Of a stretch of DNA of 64,000 nucleotides, positions 16,453 through 23,471 are shown one piece after another (within the stretch, counting starts at the first letter, position 1; every line of letters starts with the position of its first letter). The notes under the pieces are model-generated. The model worked only from the letters and a program-made list of their open reading frames with translations. It was not told the DNA's origin and did not search any database. The translations under genes and the position numbers were made by a program. The DNA is from CAWCAL01 sp963695075 (GTDB taxonomy: Bacteria > Actinomycetota > Acidimicrobiia > Acidimicrobiales > CAWCAL01), in assembly GCA_963695075.1 (NCBI GenBank), contig CAVOFR010000003.1:496001-560000 (forward strand), written 5' to 3'.

Positions 16453-16938
16453 TCACGACGCCTCGTCCGGAATCGCCGAGAGATCGGCCAACGTCTCGCC
16501 GCACCGTTCCTTGAGCTGGATCGACGCCGACGAGAGCACCGAGTTCAACTCGGTCGATGCCAGCGCTGCCGCCGGATCTTCCCGCAACTCGGCTGCGGCG
16601 GATTCGAGGCCAACGGAGAGGTCGCTCAGCTCCCGGGCCACGTCATCATCTCCAGCCTGCTCCGCGGCCTCGGCCATCTTGACCGAAGCCGACTCCAGCT
16701 GGTCGACGGCCGGGTCGACGCGGTCGCCCATGAAAGCCGCGAACTCCTCCTCCGAACCCAGTCCCGCCACGGCAGCGTCGGTCGCGATGGCGACGAATGT
16801 CTCGATCACCGCTACCAGCTCGACGAAGCCCTCCCCGGCCGGCTGGCACCACTCGGGTTCACCGGATCCGCCGCAGGCTCCGGCCAGGAGGGCAAAGGTC
16901 AGTGCGACGCCGGTCCGGGCCCGTCCCGGGGTATTCAT
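16453..16938 (-). CDS. Hypothetical lipoprotein
   Basis: Secreted protein of 161 residues with a type II signal peptide: VALTFALLAGAC puts the lipobox cysteine near residue 22. The mature part is acidic and alpha-helical (VKMAEAAEQAG, LSDLSVGLESAAAEL) with two more cysteines (WCQP and KERCGE) that could form a disulfide. Its ATG overlaps the gatB stop by four bases, so it is cotranslated with the amidotransferase genes, although no functional link is obvious. I recognise no family. Confidence 0.82.
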   Translation of the reverse strand: MNTPGRARTGVALTFALLAGACGGSGEPEWCQPAGEGFVELVAVIETFVAIATDAAVAGLGSEEEFAAFMGDRVDPAVDQLESASVKMAEAAEQAGDDDVARELSDLSVGLESAAAELREDPAAALASTELNSVLSSASIQLKERCGETLADLSAIPDEAS

Positions 16939-18383
16939 CCCTGCGACCGCTTCTGTCGGAGAAGGGCACTGACCTGCTTGCCGTCAGCGTTGCCCTGCGT
17001 CGCCTTCATGACCTGACCGACGAAGAATCCCATCACCTTGTCCTCACCCGAACAGAAGGCGGCCCAGTCGTCCGGATGATCGGTGATGGCCGCATCGACG
17101 ATCGCCTCGAGATCACCGCCGTCGACCGCCTCGAATCCTCGTTCGTGCGCTATCTCGGCCGGAGGCCTTCCCGTCGCGACCATGTCGGCGACCACCTGCT
17201 TGGCCTGGGTCGCGGTCAGGGCACCGTCGGCTTCCATCGTGGCGAGGGCGGCGAGATCGGCGGCGGCCAGTGCGCCGGGAGTTGCATCGGCCAGGTTGTG
17301 CACCGCGTGGGTGATGACGCGACCTGCCGGGCCGCCCGCCGCCGCGGCGTCGATCACCAACCGGTCGATGCCACGCTGCACCAACAGCGCCGCGTCGGCG
17401 GGATCGGCACCGAGTTCGCCGACGAGGCGGTTCCGTCGGGCCGCAGGGAGCTCGGGGAGCGAGGCTCGGATCGAGTCGATCCAGGCCGGGTCGGGCTCGA
17501 CCGGTACCAGGTCGGGTTCGGCGAAGTACCGGTAGTCCTCGGCCTCCTCCTTGGAACGGCCGGAGGTCGTGCGGCCGGCCTGTTCGTCCCAATGCCGGGT
17601 CTCCAACTCGGGCTGTTCGCCGTGGGACCAGAGGTCGATCTGGCGGGTGGCTTCGTACTCGATGGCCCGCACCAGTGACCGCATCGAGTTCACGTTCTTG
17701 ACCTCGCACCGCGTGCGGAGCTCGTCGGTGCCCGCCGGCCGCACGGAGATGTTGGCGTCGACCCGCATCGAGCCCTGCTCGAGCCGGCCGTCCGAGGCGC
17801 CGATCGCCACGACGATCGCCTGCAGCTCCTCGACGTAGGCCCGGGCCTGCTCGGCCGACCGGATATCGGGTCGACTGACGATCTCGAGCAGCGGCACGCC
17901 CGCCCGGTTGTAGTCGACGAGGCTGTAGTCGGCGTCGTGGATGCGCCCACCGCCGCCGACGTGGGTGGTCTTGCCGGTGTCCTCCTCGAGGTGGGCTCGC
18001 TCGATTCCCACCACCGATCCGTCGGGCAGCTCCAGGTGGCCGTCCACGTTGAGCGGCCGGTCGTATTGCGAGATCTGGTAGTCCTTGGGCATGTCCGGAT
18101 AGAAGTAGTTCTTCCGGGCGAACACACAGGGCCTGACCTCGCAGTTGAGGGCGAGCCCGGCGCGGATCGAGAGCTCGATCGCATACTCGTTCAGGACCGG
18201 AAGCGATCCCGGCAGACCCAGCACCACCGGATCGATGCAGGTGTTGGGCTCCTCTCCGAAACGATTGGGCGCCGCACTGAACAGCTTGGTCTCGGTGGCG
18301 AGCTCGACATGGACCTCGAGGCCGACCACCGTCTCCCATCGGTCCGCAGGCGGAACGGTCGGCGCACCGCTCGACGAGCTCAT
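16935..18383 (-). CDS. gatB: Asp-tRNA(Asn)/Glu-tRNA(Gln) amidotransferase subunit B
   Basis: tRNA-binding and kinase subunit of GatCAB, which converts misacylated Glu-tRNA(Gln) and Asp-tRNA(Asn) to the amidated forms. Product of 482 residues: WETVVGLEVHVELATETKLF at the start, KNYFYPDMPKDYQISQYD near residue 85, GIERAHLEEDTGK, DYNRAGVPLLEIVS, and the C-terminal YqeY-like tail ending VMKATQGNADGKQVSALLRQ. A longer open frame upstream lies inside gatA; ATG 18383 overlaps the gatA stop (ATGA) and is the right start. Confidence 0.95.
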   Translation of the reverse strand: MSSSSGAPTVPPADRWETVVGLEVHVELATETKLFSAAPNRFGEEPNTCIDPVVLGLPGSLPVLNEYAIELSIRAGLALNCEVRPCVFARKNYFYPDMPKDYQISQYDRPLNVDGHLELPDGSVVGIERAHLEEDTGKTTHVGGGGRIHDADYSLVDYNRAGVPLLEIVSRPDIRSAEQARAYVEELQAIVVAIGASDGRLEQGSMRVDANISVRPAGTDELRTRCEVKNVNSMRSLVRAIEYEATRQIDLWSHGEQPELETRHWDEQAGRTTSGRSKEEAEDYRYFAEPDLVPVEPDPAWIDSIRASLPELPAARRNRLVGELGADPADAALLVQRGIDRLVIDAAAAGGPAGRVITHAVHNLADATPGALAAADLAALATMEADGALTATQAKQVVADMVATGRPPAEIAHERGFEAVDGGDLEAIVDAAITDHPDDWAAFCSGEDKVMGFFVGQVMKATQGNADGKQVSALLRQKRSQG

Positions 18384-19810
18384 CGGCCGGCCCCCGGCGC
18401 GACCGATTCGAGTGCTGCCGCGACGCGGTACATCACGGGCTCGCCCAGCGTGGGCGCCAGCACCTGGACACCGACGGGGAGGCCATCGTCGCCGGTGCCG
18501 AACGGCACGGACATGGCCGGCTGGCCGCTGAGGTTCGAGGGGATCGTGCACACGTCGTTGTAGTACATCGCCATCGGGTCGGATTTCGTCCCGAGCGGGA
18601 AGGCTGTGCACGGGGAGGTGGGCGACAGAAGGACGTCGAACTGCTCGTAGGCGGAGTCGAAATCCCGGAGGATCAAGGTCCGGACTCGTTGCGCCTTGCC
18701 GTAGTACGCGTCGTAGTACCCCGCCGACAGGGCGTAGGTCCCGAGCATGATCCGCCGCTTCACCTCGTCACCGAACCCGGCGGTGCGGGTGGCCACGTTC
18801 ATCTCTGCGGTGGTCGGACCGTCGACGCGCAGGCCGTACCGCACGCCGTCGTATCGAGCCAGGTTGCTCGAGGCTTCGGCCGGGGCGATGAGGTAATAGG
18901 CAGAGAGTCCGTAGATGGCGTCGGGCACGCTCACCTCGGCCACCGAGGCACCGGCTGCGGCCAGCGCTTCGGCCGCCTCACCGGTTCGGGCGAGCACGTC
19001 GGGCTCGATGCCCTCGCCGCTGAACTCGCGGATGAGCCCCACGCGCAATCCGTCGACGCCGAGATCGAGCTGATCCTGAAGCGACGGAGCGGACCGAGGG
19101 ATCGACGTGGAGTCCCGCGGGTCGTGACCGGCGATCACCTCGTGGACGATCGCCGCGTCCTCGACCGTCCGAGCAAACGGCCCGATCTGGTCCAGGGACG
19201 ACGCGAACGCGACGAGCCCGTAGCGACTCACACCGCCGTAGGTCGGCTTCACACCCACGACACCGCACAGCGCTGCGGGCTGCCGGATCGAGCCCCCGGT
19301 ATCACTGCCGAGCGCGAGCGGCACCATGCCCGCCGCCACCGCTGCCGCACTGCCCCCCGAGCTGCCCCCGGGAACACGGCTCGGATCGTGCGGATTGAGC
19401 GTGGGGCCGAAGGCCGAGTTCTCGGTCGAGCTGCCCATGGCGAACTCGTCCAGATTGGTCTTGCCGATCACGATGGCACCGGCGGCCTCGAGCCTCTCGA
19501 CGATGGTGGCGTCATAGGGCGGACGCCAGCCCTCGAGGATCCTCGACGAGCAGGTGGTGGGCTCGCCCCGCGTGCACATGTTGTCCTTCAGGGCTACGGG
19601 CACACCGGCGAGCGGCCCGGGATCGTCGCCGGCCGCGACGGCGGCATCGACGGCGGCAGCCCGGGTCCGCGCCGCTTCTTCCATCACGTGGTTGAACGCG
19701 TGGAGCTCCCGGCCGGCGTCGATGGCGGCCAGCGCCGTTTCGACGGTCTCGGCCGCCGACAGCTCGCCGGCGGCGACAGCCGTGACGATGTCTGCTGCGG
19801 TTCGGGTCAC
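18380..19810 (-). CDS. gatA: Asp-tRNA(Asn)/Glu-tRNA(Gln) amidotransferase subunit A
   Basis: Glutaminase subunit that releases ammonia for transamidation. The amidase-signature triad is present: lysine in GVPVALKDNM (about residue 74), the serine-rich GGSSGGSAAAVAAG (about 150) and catalytic serine in GSDTGGSIRQPAALCGVVG. At 476 residues it has normal length. Start codon overlaps the gatC stop by four bases, and its stop overlaps gatB, giving the order gatC-gatA-gatB-lipoprotein. Confidence 0.95.
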   Translation of the reverse strand: MTRTAADIVTAVAAGELSAAETVETALAAIDAGRELHAFNHVMEEAARTRAAAVDAAVAAGDDPGPLAGVPVALKDNMCTRGEPTTCSSRILEGWRPPYDATIVERLEAAGAIVIGKTNLDEFAMGSSTENSAFGPTLNPHDPSRVPGGSSGGSAAAVAAGMVPLALGSDTGGSIRQPAALCGVVGVKPTYGGVSRYGLVAFASSLDQIGPFARTVEDAAIVHEVIAGHDPRDSTSIPRSAPSLQDQLDLGVDGLRVGLIREFSGEGIEPDVLARTGEAAEALAAAGASVAEVSVPDAIYGLSAYYLIAPAEASSNLARYDGVRYGLRVDGPTTAEMNVATRTAGFGDEVKRRIMLGTYALSAGYYDAYYGKAQRVRTLILRDFDSAYEQFDVLLSPTSPCTAFPLGTKSDPMAMYYNDVCTIPSNLSGQPAMSVPFGTGDDGLPVGVQVLAPTLGEPVMYRVAAALESVAPGAGR

Positions 19811-20130
19811 GGTGCTTCGCCGAGGATCGGCGGGACGCGGAACTGGTCACCCTCGGCCGCGGGAGCCTGGTCCAGGACCGCGTCAGGCGGAAGGGTCGGG
19901 CCCACCTCGTCGGGTCGCATGACGTTCACGAGCGGAAACGAGCGGGCCGTGGGTGGCACGTCGTCGATCTCGAGGGCCGCGACGTCCCGCGCGTGCTCGA
20001 GCACCGCGGCGAGCTGGCCGGTGAAGCGCTCGAGCTCGTCGGCGGTCAGTTCGAGTCGCGCCAGGTGAGCGACGTGAGCGACCTCCTCACGACTAATGCG
20101 CGGATGATCGGGTGCGGGCGGTCCAGACAC
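19807..20130 (-). CDS. gatC: Asp-tRNA(Asn)/Glu-tRNA(Gln) amidotransferase subunit C
   Basis: Small stabilising subunit of GatCAB, 107 residues. Recognisable from ISREEVAHVAHLARLELTADEL near the start and the late VNVMRPDEV and FRVPPILGE segments that wrap GatA. It starts with GTG and heads the operon. TAGCCT lies 8 bases upstream, so the transcript likely begins at the start codon. Confidence 0.94.
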   Translation of the reverse strand: MSGPPAPDHPRISREEVAHVAHLARLELTADELERFTGQLAAVLEHARDVAALEIDDVPPTARSFPLVNVMRPDEVGPTLPPDAVLDQAPAAEGDQFRVPPILGEAP

Positions 20131-20138
20131 AGCGAGTC

Positions 20139-20144
20139 AGGCTA
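20139..20144 (-). promoter_or_regulatory. Likely -10 element of the gat operon
   Basis: Minus-strand TAGCCT followed by 8 bases and the gatC GTG. It is the same hexamer as at ilvD. No separate ribosome-binding site is visible, consistent with leaderless mRNA. Confidence 0.5.
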
Positions 20145-20154
20145 CCAATCCGGG

Positions 20155-20201
20155 ATCTGTGCAAGGTTCGGCTGCCTCAGCCCGCCCAAGCTTGCACAGA
20201 T
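20155..20201. repeat. Palindromic intergenic element, third sequence type
   Basis: Perfect 11-base arms ATCTGTGCAAG (20155-20165) and CTTGCACAGAT (20191-20201) around a GC-rich loop containing GGCTG/CAGCC. It follows the esterase stop by only 3 bases and precedes the gat promoter, so it can end the esterase transcript. The size and layered stems resemble families 1 and 2, but the sequence differs. Confidence 0.7.
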
Positions 20202-20204
20202 TCC

Positions 20205-20960
20205 TCAGGAGGCGCAGACTCGGCGGGCGAAGGCGACGGTGGCGTCGTTGATGCGCTCGGCGTCGTGGTCCAGCGTGGCGACGTGGAAGCTCCGCTCGAG
20301 GATCAGCCGCTCGACGGGGCCGCCCAGCGATGCCGCTAGATGGTCGCTGTTCGTGGGCGTAACGACATGGTCGTCCGCGCTGTTGATGATCAGCGCCGGC
20401 ACGGCGATGGATCCGAGCTGAGGTTGGAGTTGGTCGATGGCCTCACCGAGCGACGCCAGTCCCGCGAGTGGCGTCAGATCGTAAGAGAGCTCTTCGACGC
20501 CTTCCTTGGCGATGTCGCCGCCGACACCGGCCATCGTGGTCTCGCCGGCCTCGATCATCGACCCGACCAGTTCATTCATCTCGGGTGACGCCTCGGCCGC
20601 GGCGTTGATGGGCACGATCCCCGCGAGCTCGGGGTGACGGGCGGCGAGCCAGAGCGTGAGCGTGCCGCCCATCGACAAGCCGGTGACGACGACCCTGTCG
20701 CAACGCGACGCCAGGTCGGCGTATGTGTCCTCGACGTGGCCCGACCAGTCCGCCCAGTCGGTCTGGAGCATGGCGTCGATCGACGTGCCGTGTCCGGGAA
20801 GGCGAGGCAGCTCGACGGTGAACCCCGCCGCGCCGAGAGCCTCGGCCAGTCCACGCATGGACTGGGGGCAGCCGGTGAAGCCGTGCAGCACCAGCGCCCC
20901 GTTGGCTCCACCCGCGGCGGACCAGGGCTCGGCTCCGGCGATTACGGGGTATTCAGGCAT
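20205..20960 (-). CDS. Alpha/beta hydrolase (carboxylesterase / monoacylglycerol lipase type)
   Basis: Cytoplasmic serine hydrolase of 251 residues. Features in order: oxyanion segment LVLHGFTGCPQSMRGLAE, nucleophile elbow VVVTGLSMGGTL (serine about residue 95), acid residue in INSADDHVVTP and histidine in ERSFHVATLDHD. This pattern fits Est30-like carboxylesterases. ATG 20960 has AAGGA 8 bases upstream and is preferred over ATG 20969. It overlaps the end of the upstream ferredoxin gene by 8 bases, so the two form an operon. Natural ester substrate unknown. Confidence 0.87.
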   Translation of the reverse strand: MPEYPVIAGAEPWSAAGGANGALVLHGFTGCPQSMRGLAEALGAAGFTVELPRLPGHGTSIDAMLQTDWADWSGHVEDTYADLASRCDRVVVTGLSMGGTLTLWLAARHPELAGIVPINAAAEASPEMNELVGSMIEAGETTMAGVGGDIAKEGVEELSYDLTPLAGLASLGEAIDQLQPQLGSIAVPALIINSADDHVVTPTNSDHLAASLGGPVERLILERSFHVATLDHDAERINDATVAFARRVCAS

Positions 20961-21252
20961 AGGGGTCATCCTTCACTTGGGTTTCCCACCACACTTCCGG
21001 GGCGGGCGACCACTCGGGGTCGGGGACGATGCAATTGACCGGGCAGGCCGGCAGGCACTTCTCGCATCCCGAGCACAGCTCGGGGATGATCACCACGTCG
21101 GGACCGTGGTTGAAGATCGCCCCGAACTGCTCGGGACAGGCTCGAAGGCACGCGTCGCAGTTGATGCACAGCGACATGTCGATGCGCAGCGGGACGGGCT
21201 TCCAGTTCTTCCGGGCCCGTTCTGCGATGCGCTCCGGCCGGGACTTGGTCAT
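20953..21252 (-). CDS. Ferredoxin with two 4Fe-4S clusters
   Basis: Electron-transfer protein of 99 residues with two complete cluster motifs: CINCDACLRACP (about residue 29) and CSGCEKCLPACP (about 61), separated by a loop that includes NHGPDVVIIPE. ATG 21252 is chosen over a longer frame to 21306 because the longer one would cross an operator-like palindrome and the likely promoter: TACGCT lies 6 bases before ATG 21252. Redox partner is unknown; the downstream esterase is cotranscribed. Confidence 0.88.
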   Translation of the reverse strand: MTKSRPERIAERARKNWKPVPLRIDMSLCINCDACLRACPEQFGAIFNHGPDVVIIPELCSGCEKCLPACPVNCIVPDPEWSPAPEVWWETQVKDDPYA

Positions 21253-21268
21253 CGTCGGAGCGTAGCTC

Positions 21269-21284
21269 TTGACCGACCGGTCAA
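21269..21284. promoter_or_regulatory. Operator-like palindrome in a divergent promoter
   Basis: TTGACCGACCGGTCAA is symmetric except for the two central bases, a size and form common for TetR-family operators. Its left end TTGACC can be the plus-strand -35, 17 bases before CAGGAT (21292-21297). It lies between the divergent ferredoxin and SCP2 genes and could control both. No regulator gene is adjacent. Confidence 0.55.
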
Positions 21285-21347
21285 GGCCGGTCAGGATTGG
21301 GCTCATCGATACGTGCCCGAACCCGGGCCATGACCGAAGGAGTTCCC

Positions 21348-21764
21348 TTGGCCGAGCAATACGAGTTCTTGACCGCCGAATGGGTCGAAGCCGCCAAAAA
21401 GATCCGCGATGAATTCGAGGGCAAGGTCGCCCCGCCGGCGCACGTGGTCAAGATGAACCAGATCATCACCGACGTCCCGTTCCAGGACGACGACATCAAG
21501 GCATTCATGGACACCTCCGGCGGCGAGACCGACATGGGCCTCGAGCACCTGCCCGAGGACGAGGTCGACCTCACTGTCACGGTCGACTACGAGACGGCCA
21601 AGGCCATCATGGTGGACGGCAACCCCCAGGCCGGCATGCAGGCCTTCATGGCCGGCAAGATCAAGGTTCAGGGCGACATGACCAAGATGATGGCGCTGCA
21701 GAACACCGCGCCGGATCCCGCCGCCCAGGAGCTGGCCGAGAAGATCCAGGAGATGACCGCCTGA
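21348..21764 (+). CDS. SCP2 sterol/lipid-transfer domain protein
   Basis: Small cytoplasmic protein (138 residues from TTG 21348; 144 from ATG 21330). The C-terminal half, VDLTVTVDYETAKAIMVDG...QAFMAGKIKVQGDMTKMMAL, is a typical SCP2 fold that binds acyl chains or sterols. TTG 21348 has a strong AAGGAG five bases upstream, ATG 21330 has none, so the TTG is preferred. It is transcribed divergently from the ferredoxin-esterase pair across an operator-like palindrome. A role in lipid or acyl-CoA handling is inferred. Confidence 0.85.
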   Translation: MAEQYEFLTAEWVEAAKKIRDEFEGKVAPPAHVVKMNQIITDVPFQDDDIKAFMDTSGGETDMGLEHLPEDEVDLTVTVDYETAKAIMVDGNPQAGMQAFMAGKIKVQGDMTKMMALQNTAPDPAAQELAEKIQEMTA

Positions 21765-21790
21765 CCGAGCGGTCGGATCGGAATGCTTTC

Positions 21791-21814
21791 GGGGCGCCCC
21801 CCTGGGGGCGCCCC
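21791..21814. terminator. GC-rich terminator hairpin
   Basis: GGGGCGCCCC (21791-21800) is repeated at 21805-21814 and is self-complementary, giving a strong 10-pair stem with a four-base loop. No T-tract follows. It separates the convergent SCP2 and MFS genes. Confidence 0.7.
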
Positions 21815-21856
21815 GCTGCGCGCCCCGGGCGATGAGGGCGTCCGGGGGCGGGTACG

Positions 21857-23416
21857 TCAGGTAGCGGTGTCCATGAGGTCCGTGTCCTTGGTGCTCCGAA
21901 CGAAGGACGCGCAGATCACCGCGAGGAAACAGACCGCTCCACCGACCGCATAGGCGAGGGTGAACGAGTCACCCAGCGCTTCGGCGTAGCCCGGGTCACC
22001 CTCGACCAGACCCGTGCCGTCCAGGTCGGAGCGCTGCACCGCCAACAGAACCGTGATACCGACCACGATGCCGATCTGGGACATCATCTGCTGCGCGGCA
22101 CCGGCGATCCCCAGATCGCGGTTCTCGACCGCGTTGGCGACCGTCGACGCCATGACCGGAGCCACCGCTCCGAGCCCGATGCCGGACAGTGCCAGCGCGA
22201 AGAGGACGACCGCGTCGCCGGACTCCGCGGTCACCGCGGCCAGGGCGAACATCGACGCGACGATGCTGAGGGTGCCGAACACCGCCGAGGTGCGCTCGCC
22301 GATCTTCAGCGCCAGGTACCCGGCCACCGGACCGGCCACCGCGAACGCTAGCGGTCGGGAGATGGTCAACAGGCCGATGTGGGCCTCGTCGTAACCGAAG
22401 ACCTTCCCCAGCATGAAGGGCGTGAGGTAGAAGCCACCCATGTAGGCGAACATCGTGAAGAACTGGCTCATGACGGGGAAGACGAAGTTCCGCCGGGAGA
22501 AGTACTTGAGGGGCATCAAGGGGTGATCGGTGCGCCGCTCCCAGAAGACGAACGCAGCGATGAGCATCGGCGAAGCGGCGAATCCGACGAGGACCCATCG
22601 GGACGACCAGCCCAGGCCCGGAGCCCGGTTGAGGGCGAGCATGCCGACCAGCGTCCCGCCGGCCAGGAGCAGCAGGCCGGTGAGATCGATCGGTTCGTTC
22701 CGTCTCGGTTCGGTGGATTCGGGCAGGATGGCGAAGGCGATGAGGAGCCCCGCGAGGATCAGCGGTACCTGACCGACGAAGATCCAACGCCAGCCGAACT
22801 GCTCGACGATCGGCCCGCCGAGGACCACGCCGATGACCGGTCCGCCGGCCATGACGAGCGACCACATGCCCATCGCCCGTGCTCGGTCGATGGGGGCGAA
22901 GATCTGGTTGATCATCGCCATGGAACTGGGACCGGTCGCGGCGCCGAGCAGCGCGCCGAGGACCCGGAACGCTATGAGGCTCCCCGCGCTCCATGCCAGA
23001 GCGGACAGACCGTTGAAGACCAGCGCGGCGGTGAGTCCGAAGAGGTAGACCCGCCGATGGCCGAAGCGGTCGGCCAGCTTTCCGGCAGCGGGCCCGGTGA
23101 CCGCGAACCCGAGCAGCGGGCCGGTCAGGACCCAGTCGACCGTCGCTTCCTCGGCACCGAAGTCGTCGGCGATGCCGGCGATCGATACGGCCAGGATCGT
23201 GATGGTGAACTGGACGGCGAAGAGACCGAACAAAGCGGTCCACAGCACGATCCACGGTTGTCTCGGGCTCTCCTCGACCCGGGACGCCAGGCGTCGGCGC
23301 CACATCATCACCCAGGGGGCGATACCGACCGGGGTGCCGCCGAGCGGATCGATCGCCAGCTCTTCGGGATGCGCGTCGCGTTCATCGCGGGGCGATTCGG
23401 GGGTGGTCGACGGCAC
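21857..23416 (-). CDS. MFS transporter, drug-exporter type
   Basis: Membrane transporter of 519 residues. After a 40-residue soluble N-terminus come about 14 hydrophobic segments; motif A appears as GKLADRFGHRRVYLFG near residue 111, and VLGGPIVEQFGWRWIFVGQVP matches motif C of EmrB/QacA-type exporters. The start is GTG, with TACCCT 8 bases upstream, so a leaderless mRNA is likely. Substrate range unknown; no regulator is adjacent. Confidence 0.9.
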   Translation of the reverse strand: MPSTTPESPRDERDAHPEELAIDPLGGTPVGIAPWVMMWRRRLASRVEESPRQPWIVLWTALFGLFAVQFTITILAVSIAGIADDFGAEEATVDWVLTGPLLGFAVTGPAAGKLADRFGHRRVYLFGLTAALVFNGLSALAWSAGSLIAFRVLGALLGAATGPSSMAMINQIFAPIDRARAMGMWSLVMAGGPVIGVVLGGPIVEQFGWRWIFVGQVPLILAGLLIAFAILPESTEPRRNEPIDLTGLLLLAGGTLVGMLALNRAPGLGWSSRWVLVGFAASPMLIAAFVFWERRTDHPLMPLKYFSRRNFVFPVMSQFFTMFAYMGGFYLTPFMLGKVFGYDEAHIGLLTISRPLAFAVAGPVAGYLALKIGERTSAVFGTLSIVASMFALAAVTAESGDAVVLFALALSGIGLGAVAPVMASTVANAVENRDLGIAGAAQQMMSQIGIVVGITVLLAVQRSDLDGTGLVEGDPGYAEALGDSFTLAYAVGGAVCFLAVICASFVRSTKDTDLMDTAT

Positions 23417-23471
23417 GGCGGTCGAGGGTAGGGGGTCCCCGTCCCCGTCCGTAACTCTGCGAGCGGTCGGC

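Noticed and set aside
22379..23431. A 350-codon open frame opposite the MFS gene at 21857
   Set aside because: Charged low-complexity product typical of an antisense shadow; the MFS frame has clear membrane motifs.
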